64,000 nt of DNA from Iamia sp038233075 (GTDB lineage: Bacteria; Actinomycetota; Acidimicrobiia; Acidimicrobiales; Iamiaceae), in NCBI GenBank assembly GCA_038233075.1, contig JBBSMQ010000019.1, forward strand, positions 1-64,000, written 5' to 3'. Every line of letters starts with the position of its first letter. Within the stretch, counting starts at the first letter, position 1. The position numbers were made by a program, and so were the translations under genes. Below, piece by piece: positions 40,550 to 48,602 of the stretch. The notes beneath the pieces are model-generated. The model did no database searches. It was not told where the DNA came from and saw nothing but the letters and a program-made list of their open reading frames with translations.

Positions 40550-41395
40550 ATGGACGCACACCGAAAGGCGCGTTCAGCCTCGCGCCCTCCGAGTTCCACC
40601 GCGCCGAAGGGCGCACGGTTCCGCCACCGGCGGGCCCGCGTCGCCACCGGCGCCGCCGTCGTCTCCCTCGCGTTGGCCACGGCGCTCGGTCCGGCTGCGG
40701 CCGACGAGCTGCTCGTCGACGACGGGGCGGCGACCACCGAGGCCGTCCGTCAGGACGTCTCGGCCGCGAGTCCCGCGGCCGCGAGTCCCGCGGCCGCGGA
40801 CACCCCGGCCGCGGACACATCCCTCCCGGCGGCGCAATTGGACCTGGCCATGGCCCCCAAGCCGCCGAGCGAGCACGACAAGCGAGTGCTGGTCCTGACC
40901 CTGGACAAGGTCCAGCGCGACGCCGCGGAGTCCTTCCGTCGCCTCGCCGCCCACGCTGAGGACGTCCGCCGCCAGGAGGCGGCCGAGCGGGCCGCAGCCG
41001 AGGAGGCCGCAGCCGAGGAGGCCGCTCGCCGGAAGGCCGCTCGCCGGGAGGCTGCCGCCGCCGAGTCCGAGCCCGCCCCCGAGCCCGCCCCCGAGCCCGC
41101 CCCCGAGCCCGCCCCCGAGCCCGCCCCCGAGGCACCGTCGGCGGGCCCGTCGTCCGGTGGTGGTGTCTGGGACTCCCTCGCCGCCTGCGAGTCCGGTGGC
41201 AACTGGTCGACCAACACCGGCAACGGCTACTACGGCGGACTCCAGTTCTCCCAGTCGACCTGGCAGGGCTTCGGTGGCTCCGGCCTGCCCCACCAGAACA
41301 GCCGCAGCGCCCAGATCGCCGTGGCCGAGCGGGTCCTGGCCAGCCAGGGCTGGGGCGCCTGGCCGTCCTGCTCGCGCCAGCTGGGGCTGCGCTAG
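40550..41395 (+). CDS. Resuscitation-promoting factor (Rpf), secreted muralytic enzyme
   Basis: Rpf proteins cut peptidoglycan and wake dormant cells. A signal peptide (basic start, then VATGAAVVSLALATALGPAAADE) points to export, with cleavage near residue 52. A long Ala/Pro linker includes an Ala/Arg/Glu helix (about 130-172) and five tandem EPAP repeats (about 174-194). The Rpf domain fills residues 206-281, with the catalytic Glu E214 in AACESGGNW and paired Cys (C213 and C274). ATG 40550 follows AAGGAGATCGTCCC; ATG 40532 is an in-frame alternative. The gene has a structured regulatory region upstream and two hairpins after it. Confidence 0.93.
   Translation: MDAHRKARSASRPPSSTAPKGARFRHRRARVATGAAVVSLALATALGPAAADELLVDDGAATTEAVRQDVSAASPAAASPAAADTPAADTSLPAAQLDLAMAPKPPSEHDKRVLVLTLDKVQRDAAESFRRLAAHAEDVRRQEAAERAAAEEAAAEEAARRKAARREAAAAESEPAPEPAPEPAPEPAPEPAPEAPSAGPSSGGGVWDSLAACESGGNWSTNTGNGYYGGLQFSQSTWQGFGGSGLPHQNSRSAQIAVAERVLASQGWGAWPSCSRQLGLR
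41069..41128 (+). repeat. Five tandem 12-bp repeats encoding Glu-Pro-Ala-Pro
   Basis: GAGCCCGCCCCC is repeated five times without change, giving the EPAP linker of the Rpf protein. Perfect identity at the DNA level suggests recent expansion by slippage and likely length variation between strains. Confidence 0.75.
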
Positions 41396-41404
41396 GCCCC
41401 CGCA

Positions 41405-41424
41405 GACCTGCGGTCTCGCAGGTC
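41405..41424 (+). terminator. Hairpin 1 after rpf
   Basis: GACCTGCG (41405-41412) and CGCAGGTC (41417-41424) form a perfect 8-bp stem with a 4-base loop, 10 bases after the rpf stop. Confidence 0.45.
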
Positions 41425-41464
41425 CCGAGATCGGCGGACCCTTCCCCCAGGGTTCCGTCGCCAA

Positions 41465-41494
41465 CCGGCCCGGTCGCGCGAGCGACCGGGCCGG
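41465..41494. terminator. Hairpin 2: 13-bp GC-rich stem with GCGA tetraloop
   Basis: CCGGCCCGGTCGC (41465-41477) pairs perfectly with GCGACCGGGCCGG (41482-41494) around GCGA, a GNRA-type loop. It sits between the convergent rpf and acyltransferase genes and may stop transcription from both sides. No T-run is present. Confidence 0.6.
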
Positions 41495-41516
41495 TGCGCG
41501 AGACGCCCGCATCGCC

Positions 41517-43196
41517 TCACCCGAGGTCACCGGCGGGAGGGAGGCGGTGGACGCCACGGGGGGTCCAGGACAGTCCCTCGGCCTCGCCGAGGACGGTGGC
41601 CGCCAGGTAGACGACCGAGAGCCACATCTCGGTGCCCTGGAGCCCCGGTCGGGCGCGCCGCGCCTCCCAGGCGAACCCCTCGCCATCGACCCAGTCGCCG
41701 ACGGCCGCCTCGAGGATGCGGGCCGCGCCGTCGCGGATCTCATCCCCGCGGTGGGCGGTCTGGCCCGACAGCATCCACAGCGGGTGCACGACGTCGAGCA
41801 CGTTGCACGCGTTGCGCTCCTCCTCCTCGAACCACCCGTGGTCCTCACAGTGGGCCAGGATGGTGTCGATCGCCGCCTTCGGATGGGGGAGGGGCACTGC
41901 GAACTGGGCGTAGGTGCCCCTGATCGTCCGGTAGTAGCCGTTGACGGCCATCAGCCACCGCAGGTCCCACGCACCGGCCGGGTCCAGCCTCTCACCCCAC
42001 AGGCCTGACCCGCTCCGCACGTGGGTGGCCAGCCACCCCCACAGCATCGGGTGGGTGCGCGTGGACCCGTGGTGGCGACGGTTCAGGTGGATGGCAGTGC
42101 CGAAGGCGTCGACCCAGGCCCCGGACCCCCAGGCCAGCCACTCCCAGTCCAACCCGTCGAGCAGCTCCTCCAGGCGACCCGCGTCGCACTGCTCGACGAC
42201 GTGGACGGGGTGGGCCGGGCCCGAGCCCAGGACCTCGAGGGCGTACCCGCACGAGATGATCCCGTACATGTCCCATTCGCGGTCGGTGGCGGCCAAGGGC
42301 TCGTCGGGCGGTCCCGTCCGGGGATCGGTGAACAACCCGGTCACTGGGTCCTGGGTGTCCTGGATCCGTGCCACCAGCTCCTCACGGCTGGCCACCGGCG
42401 GAACCTCACCGAAGGCGCCGGCGATCTCGACGGCGTCGTTGAGGGGTCGAGGCCCCCACTCCTGGCCGGGTGCGTCAAGGTAGGTGTCGGCGTCCTCGTC
42501 GACCGTGTGGCACCGCTCCAGCACCGCGGTCCATTGGGCCGCCACGCTCGCATCGAACTGGGCGAGGACGTCGCGCCGTCCGACGCCGGGTCGCGGGGAC
42601 CGGCGGTGCCGGAGGAGTCGTCCCGGGACGCCGCCCACCACCGACCAGGGCGCGACGTCCCGCGTGATCACGGCGCCGGCGGCGATGACGCTGTGGGCCC
42701 CGACGGTCACGCCATCGACGATGGTGGCGTGGGCGCCGATCCACACGTCGTCCTCGATCACCACGCCCTTGGTCGAGAGCCCCTGCCAGGCGATGGGGAC
42801 ACCGGGGTCGGAGAAGACGTGGTTCTCGCCCACCAGGACGGCGTAGGAGGCGATGCGGACGAGATCACCGATGGTGACCCGCCCGATGGTCGTGGCCCCG
42901 GCGTTGAGGCTGCAGTGGGCTCCCACCGTGAGGTCGCCGCGGATGAGGCACCCGGCGGCCACGAACGATCCTTCGCCGAGGACGAACCGGTCGGCGACCA
43001 CGTGGGCATCAGCGGCCACGAACGATCGCTCGTGCAGCTGGTACCCCGATCGAGCGCCGAGGGCCGTCCGTCGGGCGACCTGATCGGCGGCGGGCTCCTC
43101 GTCGCCCACCGCGAGCCAGGGCTCATGGGCCACCCGCTCGGAGTCGACCCCGTCCCACGAGGCCGAGGCACCCTCGGGTCGGTCGGTTTCGGTCAA
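41517..43196 (-). CDS. Hexapeptide-repeat acyltransferase fused to an alpha-helical C-terminal domain
   Basis: Residues 55-195 form a left-handed beta-helix acyltransferase: hexapeptide repeats such as VGAHCSLNAGATTIG and VIEDDVWIGAHATIVDG, a His in ENHVFSD, and the closing VGGVPGRLLRHR. The remaining 360 residues are a separate helical domain rich in Trp, His and Tyr (WEWLAWGSGAWVD, HPMLWGWLATHVRSG, NACNVLDVVHPLWMLSG) that resembles alpha/alpha-toroid enzymes. The start is uncertain. TTG 43196 lies 7 bases after TACGAT on the minus strand, fitting the leaderless pattern here; GTG 43214 and 43226 are alternatives without a Shine-Dalgarno. The acyl acceptor is unknown. Confidence 0.75.
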   Translation of the reverse strand: MTETDRPEGASASWDGVDSERVAHEPWLAVGDEEPAADQVARRTALGARSGYQLHERSFVAADAHVVADRFVLGEGSFVAAGCLIRGDLTVGAHCSLNAGATTIGRVTIGDLVRIASYAVLVGENHVFSDPGVPIAWQGLSTKGVVIEDDVWIGAHATIVDGVTVGAHSVIAAGAVITRDVAPWSVVGGVPGRLLRHRRSPRPGVGRRDVLAQFDASVAAQWTAVLERCHTVDEDADTYLDAPGQEWGPRPLNDAVEIAGAFGEVPPVASREELVARIQDTQDPVTGLFTDPRTGPPDEPLAATDREWDMYGIISCGYALEVLGSGPAHPVHVVEQCDAGRLEELLDGLDWEWLAWGSGAWVDAFGTAIHLNRRHHGSTRTHPMLWGWLATHVRSGSGLWGERLDPAGAWDLRWLMAVNGYYRTIRGTYAQFAVPLPHPKAAIDTILAHCEDHGWFEEEERNACNVLDVVHPLWMLSGQTAHRGDEIRDGAARILEAAVGDWVDGEGFAWEARRARPGLQGTEMWLSVVYLAATVLGEAEGLSWTPRGVHRLPPAGDLG

Positions 43197-43203
43197 GGGT
43201 CGG

Positions 43204-43209
43204 ATCGTA
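43204..43209 (-). promoter_or_regulatory. -10 element TACGAT of the acyltransferase fusion gene
   Basis: On the minus strand TACGAT is followed by 7 bases and a TTG at 43196, the same spacing as other predicted leaderless genes. Confidence 0.4.
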
Positions 43210-43320
43210 CCCACGGTCCCGGCCACGCGGCTGGCCCGCGACTCGTGCAGCCCGGTGCGACGACGAGGGCGACCCAGGCCACGAAGCCAGGGGCCGACCT
43301 GCTTCGAGCGAGGCTCCGCG

Positions 43321-45339
43321 TCAGGCCGAGGCGGAGTCGAGGGCGGCGCCGAGGGCCTCGACGTCCCCGACCGGCGCCTGGCAGACGTGGTCGCGGCACA
43401 CGTAGGCCTGTCCCTCCTGGCGGCCCTCCCACAACGGGGAAGGGTAGGCCTCACCCCACGCCAGCACGCCGGTCGGCAGCCACCGCTGGTGGACCTCGGC
43501 CACGAGGTGCGGGGCGTCACCGGGCACGACCACCTCGGTGGCTCCCACGGCATGGAGGTCGAGGGCCGCCGCCAGGTGGGCGAAGGCACCGCCGTGCTCG
43601 GCCACCAGGGGACCGAGCAGGGCCAGCACCTCCAGGGCGGCGGCTCGGTAGGAGTCCTCACCGGTGAGGGCGGCCAGGCGGAGCAGGACCCAGGCGGCGT
43701 TGCTGTTGGCGCTGGGCGTGGCCCCGTCCTGCAGATCCTTGGGTCGGGCGACGAGGTCCTCGGCGTCGGCACCGGTGGTGAAGAACCCGGAGCCCTCCCG
43801 GTCGCGGAACAGGGCGAGGAGGACATCGGCGGTGGCCCGGGCGACGGCGATCCATCGCGCCTCGCCGGTGGCCTCGGCCAGGTGGGTGAACCCGTCGACG
43901 AGGGCGGCGTGGTCGGCGGCGAAGGCGTCGGTGTGGGCCCGCCCGGGGTCGTCGGGGTCGTCGTGGGCGCCCTGCCACGACCGGAGCCACCGACCCTCGG
44001 AGGTGCGAAGCCGGGTGCAGAGGAACTCTCCCGTGGCCACCGCGGCCTCGAGCCAGGTCCGGTTGCCGGTCGCGGCGGCGGCCTCGGCGAGGGCACCCAG
44101 CATGAGCCCGTTCCACTCGGTGAGGACCTTGTCGTCGAGACCGGGACGGACCCGGTCGGCCCGCACGTCGAAGAGCCGCACCCGGCAGTCCTGGACGAGC
44201 GGCGGCCGCTCGATGGCCCCTCGGGCGTGGAGCCGGTTGAGGATGGTGTGGCCCTCGAAGTTGCCGGCCTCGGTGACGCCCCACCACTCGATGGCGGCGG
44301 CCGCCTCGTCGGGGCCGAGGGCGGCGCGGATCTGGTCCGGTGTCCAGAGGTAGAAGCGGCCCTCCTCACCCTCGCTGTCGGCGTCCTCGGCCGAGTAGAA
44401 GCCGCCCCCGGGATGTCGCAGGTCGCGCAGCACGTAGGTGATGGTCTCATCGAGGACCTGGCGGTGGCGGGCAGCGCCGGTCAGCTGCCAGGCGTGGAGG
44501 TAGCAGCGGACCAGCAGGGCCTGGTCGTACAGCATCTTCTCGAAGTGCGGAGCCAGCCAGCGCGCGTCGACCGAGTACCGCGCGAAGCCGCCACCGAGGT
44601 GGTCGTAGATCCCCCCTGCGGCCATGGCGTCGAGGGTGGTGGTGGCGGCCCGCAGGGCGGACCCGTCGTCGTCGGGTCCCGCGGCCCGGCGCAGCAGCAG
44701 CTCGACCGACGCAGGCTGGGGGAACTTCGGGGCCCGGCCGAAGCCGCCGAGGTCGTCGTCGTGGGAGGCGAGCAGGCCCGCGACCGCGGCGTCGACCGCC
44801 TCCCGGCCGGGCACCGGGTTGGCGCCGGGCGGCGCCGACAGCGTGCGCTGGAGGTGCTCGGCCAGCTTCCCCGCCTGTTCGACGACCTCGGTCCGACGCT
44901 CCCGCCAGGCCTCGTCGATGGCCCGACACACGTCCAGGAACCCGGGCATGCCCTGGTGGCGCTCGGGCGGGAAGTAGGTGCCGCAGAAGAAGGGCTCGCC
45001 CTCTGGGGTCATGAACACCGTCATGGGCCAGCCGCCGGAGCGGGTCATGGCCTGGGTCGCCTCCATGTACACGGCGTCGACGTCGGGTCGCTCCTCCCGG
45101 TCGACCTTGACGGTGACGAAGAGGTTGTTGACGACCTCTGCGGTAGCCTCGTCCTCGAAGGACTCGTGGGCCATCACATGGCACCAGTGGCAGGCCGAGT
45201 ACCCGATCGAGAGCAGGACCGGCACATCACGCCGACGGGCCTCGGCGAAGGCGTCGGCGCCCCACGGCCGCCAGTCGACCGGGTTGTCGGCGTGCTGGCG
45301 CAGGTACGGGCTGGTCTCGTCCGCGAGGCGGTTGGGCAT
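43321..45339 (-). CDS. DUF255 thioredoxin-like protein (YyaL / SPATA20 family)
   Basis: The 672-residue protein begins with a thioredoxin-like DUF255 domain (residues 1-165) carrying CHWC at 50-53 in SACHWCHVMAHESF. An alpha/alpha-barrel domain follows, with EDADSEGEEGRFYLWT, LTEWNGLMLGALAEA and GDDVVV-like late motifs, as in N-acylglucosamine epimerase-fold enzymes. The human homologue is SPATA20; the role is unknown. ATG 45339 has no Shine-Dalgarno but a TACCGT box 6 bases upstream. The gene lies just upstream of the acyltransferase fusion on the same strand, 125 bases apart. Confidence 0.9.
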   Translation of the reverse strand: MPNRLADETSPYLRQHADNPVDWRPWGADAFAEARRRDVPVLLSIGYSACHWCHVMAHESFEDEATAEVVNNLFVTVKVDREERPDVDAVYMEATQAMTRSGGWPMTVFMTPEGEPFFCGTYFPPERHQGMPGFLDVCRAIDEAWRERRTEVVEQAGKLAEHLQRTLSAPPGANPVPGREAVDAAVAGLLASHDDDLGGFGRAPKFPQPASVELLLRRAAGPDDDGSALRAATTTLDAMAAGGIYDHLGGGFARYSVDARWLAPHFEKMLYDQALLVRCYLHAWQLTGAARHRQVLDETITYVLRDLRHPGGGFYSAEDADSEGEEGRFYLWTPDQIRAALGPDEAAAAIEWWGVTEAGNFEGHTILNRLHARGAIERPPLVQDCRVRLFDVRADRVRPGLDDKVLTEWNGLMLGALAEAAAATGNRTWLEAAVATGEFLCTRLRTSEGRWLRSWQGAHDDPDDPGRAHTDAFAADHAALVDGFTHLAEATGEARWIAVARATADVLLALFRDREGSGFFTTGADAEDLVARPKDLQDGATPSANSNAAWVLLRLAALTGEDSYRAAALEVLALLGPLVAEHGGAFAHLAAALDLHAVGATEVVVPGDAPHLVAEVHQRWLPTGVLAWGEAYPSPLWEGRQEGQAYVCRDHVCQAPVGDVEALGAALDSASA

Positions 45340-45345
45340 CGGGTC

Positions 45346-45351
45346 ACGGTA
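45346..45351 (-). promoter_or_regulatory. -10 element TACCGT of the DUF255 gene
   Basis: On the minus strand TACCGT is followed by 6 bases and the ATG at 45339, another leaderless layout. Confidence 0.4.
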
Positions 45352-45433
45352 CCGGCGCTCACGCGGGGCCGGGTCCGTGGGCGCCTGGGTCAGGGGCCCC
45401 GAGGTCGCCCCCGGGTCCGGTCGGGTCGCTCGG

Positions 45434-46543
45434 TCAGCCGTGGAGCGAGCAGACCCGGGCGCGGTCGGGTGGGACGCGCCCGGAGTGGACTTCGGCCCAG
45501 GTGGCGGCGACCTCCTCCGGCCCGTGGGCGCGCACGACGGTCATCCAGTCGCGGGAGCGAGCGACGAAGTCGCTGAGGGCCCGCTGCGAGTCGGCCTGGA
45601 CGGCGGTCACGTCGGCGCCCCGCTCGCGCATCGCCGCCAGCGCGGTCGGCGCGAAGAACAGCTCAGGGGTCGGCCCCGAGCTCACCTGTCCCGTCGGAGC
45701 CTCGTTGTGGGTCCGGCCCACCACCATCGAGTGGGCGAGACTGTCCGCGAAGTGGTCGTGGAGCGCAGTCAGCACGTCGCCGTCGCCGGCCATGTCGATG
45801 GCCACCGCGGGACCGACGGGCAGGTCGCGCACATCATCGTAGGTGGTGATGTCGTCGTACAGGTCGAGGCCACGGACGAAGTCGACGTTGCCCGCCGACG
45901 TCACCCCGATCAGCCGGGGCGCGTCCCCGCCGCTCGCGCAGGCGGCGAACGAGATGGCGGTCTTGGAGGAGGCCGACAGCACGACGGCCGCCTCGGCGCC
46001 GTACCACTCGTTCGAGGCGAAGAAGGCGTCGGCAAGGAAGCCGGTGAGGAACAGACCACGAAGGAGGGCGTGGCGGTCCTCGAGGTCGGCCCGCACCTCG
46101 GGGTCGGCCTCGTCGGAGGGGTACAGGGGGTCGGTCCGGGTGTCCTCGAATGCTCGGTACACCGGCGCGTGGTCGGCTCGGTGGGCGCCGTCGTCGCGCA
46201 GCCCGTCGTCGGTCGGCGTCACCGTCACGTCGACGTAGCCGGCCATCGGGAACCAGCCGTAGTACCGCCCGCCGGCTTCGACATCGGGGTGGGCGGAGTC
46301 GACGACGTCGGCCCAGCCCATCGCCGGCACCCGGCCCCACGTCGGATCGCCGGTGGGGTAGAAGCCCCAGTAGCCGAGCATCGCACCCATCTGGGCGTAG
46401 GTCACGGTGTTGGCGGTCACCGCGAACCGGTCGACGCGGAACCGGACCTGGCCGGGCGCCAGCTCACCCCGCCCCTCGGATGTGGTGCGGGTTGTGATCG
46501 TGGAGCCGCGGTCGACCTCGATCACGTCGGTGGGGGTGGACAT
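45434..46543 (-). CDS. DUF2855-family protein
   Basis: The 369-residue protein has the layout of an MDR-like (quinone-oxidoreductase-type) fold: RFRVDRFAVTANTVTYAQMG at the N-terminus, then VVLSASSKTAISFA as the nucleotide-binding region and GVTSAGNVDFVRGL. This sequence pattern is that of the DUF2855 family, whose enzymatic role has not been defined. It starts at ATG 46543 after CTGGAGG, so this gene uses a Shine-Dalgarno. It is divergent from the SDR gene at 46648, with 104 bases between. Confidence 0.85.
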   Translation of the reverse strand: MSTPTDVIEVDRGSTITTRTTSEGRGELAPGQVRFRVDRFAVTANTVTYAQMGAMLGYWGFYPTGDPTWGRVPAMGWADVVDSAHPDVEAGGRYYGWFPMAGYVDVTVTPTDDGLRDDGAHRADHAPVYRAFEDTRTDPLYPSDEADPEVRADLEDRHALLRGLFLTGFLADAFFASNEWYGAEAAVVLSASSKTAISFAACASGGDAPRLIGVTSAGNVDFVRGLDLYDDITTYDDVRDLPVGPAVAIDMAGDGDVLTALHDHFADSLAHSMVVGRTHNEAPTGQVSSGPTPELFFAPTALAAMRERGADVTAVQADSQRALSDFVARSRDWMTVVRAHGPEEVAATWAEVHSGRVPPDRARVCSLHG

Positions 46544-46634
46544 CGGTGCCTCCAGCAGGTGGGACGGACGGCGACGGGGGCGACCGTACGCGCCCCACCC
46601 GACCGGCGTGGCCGCCGGTCTCTCCGAGGGTCCC

Positions 46635-46640
46635 TAGGGT
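46635..46640 (+). promoter_or_regulatory. -10 element TAGGGT of the leaderless SDR gene
   Basis: TAGGGT is followed by 7 bases and the ATG at 46648. No Shine-Dalgarno is present. Confidence 0.5.
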
Positions 46641-46647
46641 CGGGCAG

Positions 46648-47409
46648 ATGACCGACATCGACCTTGACCGACGGGTGGCCGTGGTGACCGGGGCCTCGCG
46701 GGGGATCGGGCTGGCCACCGCCCACCGCCTGGCCGGCGCGGGGGCCCGGGTGCTGCTGACGTCGCGCAAGCCCGACGCGGTGGAGGAGGCGGCCGAGGAG
46801 GTGCGGACCGCGGTGCCGGACGCCGAGGTCGCCGCCCTGGCCGCCAACGCCGGGGACCCCGACGCGCCGGCCGCCATCGTCGGCGCCGCCATGGAGCGCT
46901 GGGGATCGGTCGACATCGTGGTGAACAACGCGGCCACCAACCCCTACTACGGGCCGGCCCTCGACATCAGCGACAGCCAGTGGGCCAAGACCTTCGATGT
47001 GAACCTCCGAGGCGCCCACGCCCTGGTTCGGGAGGCGTGGCGGGCGTCGATGGCCGAGCGGGGTGGAGCGGTGGTGAACGTGGCCTCGGTGGGGGGGATG
47101 ACCGTCGAGCCCGGCATCGGCATCTACAACGTCACCAAGGCGGCCCTGTTGCACCTCACCCGCACCCTGGCTGGGGAGGTGGGCCCGGCGGTGCGGGTCA
47201 ACGCCGTGGCCCCGGGCCTGGTCCGCACCGACATGGCCCGCGCGCTCTGGGAGCAGCACGGCGAGGCCATCGCCGCCACCGTCCCCCTGCGTCGGCTGGG
47301 CGAGCCCGACGACATCGCCGGGGCGGTGCTGTTCCTGGTCAGCGACCTGGCGGGCTGGATCACCGGCACCACCGTGGTGGTCGACGGCGGCATGGACCTC
47401 CACGCCTGA
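46648..47409 (+). CDS. Short-chain dehydrogenase/reductase
   Basis: The 253-residue classical SDR has the cofactor motif TGASRGIG, NNAATN, a catalytic Ser in NVASVGGM and the YxxxK pair in IYNVTKAALL. It resembles 3-oxoacyl-ACP reductase-like enzymes, but the substrate cannot be told. An Arg in LLTSRKPD after the second beta strand suggests NADPH. ATG 46648 was chosen; an upstream ATG in frame (46546) lies in non-coding sequence. It is divergent from DUF2855. Confidence 0.9.
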   Translation: MTDIDLDRRVAVVTGASRGIGLATAHRLAGAGARVLLTSRKPDAVEEAAEEVRTAVPDAEVAALAANAGDPDAPAAIVGAAMERWGSVDIVVNNAATNPYYGPALDISDSQWAKTFDVNLRGAHALVREAWRASMAERGGAVVNVASVGGMTVEPGIGIYNVTKAALLHLTRTLAGEVGPAVRVNAVAPGLVRTDMARALWEQHGEAIAATVPLRRLGEPDDIAGAVLFLVSDLAGWITGTTVVVDGGMDLHA

Positions 47410-47499
47410 CGTCGCGGTCCGGGCGTCCGCGCGGGTCCCGTGCGCCGGTGTCGGGGCGAAGCGCGGTGCGGGGCGTCACGACCCTGGACGGGCGGATCT

Positions 47500-47539
47500 G
47501 TGTCGGTCCGCGGACCAGCGGGTAGCACTGGTCCGACAC
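47500..47539 (+). promoter_or_regulatory. Nested inverted repeats before the lipoprotein gene
   Basis: GTGTCGG (47500-47506) pairs with CCGACAC (47533-47539) and ACCAG (47514-47518) with CTGGT (47528-47532), together a bulged 12-bp stem. GGTCCGCGGACC at 47505-47516 is itself a 12-bp palindrome. The stem ends 7 bases before GGGAGG, so it may hide the ribosome site or bind a regulator. Confidence 0.4.
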
Positions 47540-47555
47540 CGATCCGGGAGGCCCC

Positions 47556-48050
47556 ATGCCCACCAAGTTGTTGACCCTCACCCTGGCCGCCATCCTCGCC
47601 CTCGCCGGCCTGGCGTGCTCCGACGACGACAACGACGGCGAGTCCAACGCCGAGGAGACCGTCGAGAGTGTGGCCGACGATGCGCAGGAGGAGGCCGAGG
47701 ACGCCGCCACCACCGTGGCCGACGCGGCCGACGAGGCGGCCCTCGACGCCGCCGAGGCCACCGCCCGCACCATCGGTGCCGAGCAGGGCGCCGAGGAGTT
47801 CGCGGACAACGATGCCGAGCTCGACGGGGACCTGACCTGCGAGGCCACCGGCGGTGAGTCCGATCCCGACCAGATCATCCTCATGTGCACCGGCACCACC
47901 ATGGACGGCGGCGAGGCCGAGCTCAGCGGCAACACCTCCGAGCTCCCCGGTGCCAGCGCCACCGAGCTCGAGGGCGACTTCACCGGCACCGTCGACGGCG
48001 ACGAGGTCTTCACCACCGATCGCCTGGGCGGCAGCGACGACGGTTCCTAG
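47556..48050 (+). CDS. Small acidic lipoprotein, unknown function
   Basis: The 164-residue protein has a signal peptide (MPTKLLTLTLAAILALAGLAC) with lipobox LAGLAC and Cys21 as the lipidated residue. After it comes an acidic helix rich in Ala, Glu and Asp (about 22-90), and a compact C-terminal domain with two Cys (in DLTCEATGG and ILMCTGTT) that probably form a disulphide. LspA, encoded at 25041, would process it. No family is recognised; DUF4333-like small domains share the paired Cys layout. ATG follows GGGAGGCCCC. Confidence 0.75.
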   Translation: MPTKLLTLTLAAILALAGLACSDDDNDGESNAEETVESVADDAQEEAEDAATTVADAADEAALDAAEATARTIGAEQGAEEFADNDAELDGDLTCEATGGESDPDQIILMCTGTTMDGGEAELSGNTSELPGASATELEGDFTGTVDGDEVFTTDRLGGSDDGS

Positions 48051-48152
48051 TCGGCCGACAAGGGCCAGCGGGGCACGGGCGCGCGGGGGGCGGCGCCGCG
48101 GCCAGTTGTGACGTGTGCCAACATGGGAGGTCCGCCGCTGAAGGAGGCCCCC

Positions 48153-48587
48153 GTGCACGTCGAAGGTCTGCTGTCGAGCAAGGGGGACGCGGTGGTCACC
48201 GTGTCCCCCACGGCCTCGGTGGGCGATGTGGTCGCCACCCTCGCCCGGCACCACGTCGGTGCCCTGGTGGTGAGCGACGACGGCACCCACGTCCATGGCA
48301 TCGTCTCCGAGCGCGACGTGGTGCGCTCCCTCGCCGAGCACGGGAGTGACCTGCTCGACCACGAGGTGTCGTCGATCATGACCCGCGAGGTGGTGACCTG
48401 CGAGCTGACCACGACCGTCGACGAGCTCTCGAGCCGGATGACCGAGCGTCGCATCCGCCACATGCCCGTCGTCGTCGACGGCGAGCTGGCGGGCATCGTC
48501 AGCATCGGTGACGTGGTCAAGGACCGCATCAGGGACCTGGAGACCGAGGCTCAGACCCTCCACGAGTACATCAGCCACGGCCGCTGA
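48153..48587 (+). CDS. Twin CBS-domain protein
   Basis: The 144-residue protein consists of two CBS domains and little else (VSPTASVGDVVATLARHHVG with IVSERDVVRSLAEHG, then LTTTVDELSSRMTERRIRHM with GIVSIGDVVKDRI). CBS pairs bind adenosine nucleotides and regulate partner proteins; a stand-alone pair may sense energy state, with the partner unknown. The GTG at 48153 lies 5 bases after AAGGAGG. In-frame upstream codons from ATG 48108 lack coding character. Confidence 0.85.
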   Translation: MHVEGLLSSKGDAVVTVSPTASVGDVVATLARHHVGALVVSDDGTHVHGIVSERDVVRSLAEHGSDLLDHEVSSIMTREVVTCELTTTVDELSSRMTERRIRHMPVVVDGELAGIVSIGDVVKDRIRDLETEAQTLHEYISHGR

Positions 48588-48602
48588 CCCCGGCCGACTC
48601 CG

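Noticed and set aside
40741..40830. CRISPR-like short repeats in the rpf gene
   Set aside because: Repeats of GCGGCCGCG type encode an Ala/Pro linker, have no spacers of constant length and lie within a coding frame.
46150..46497. Plus-strand open frame opposite DUF2855
   Set aside because: Arg/Ser/Pro-rich antisense shadow of a supported gene with no start signal.
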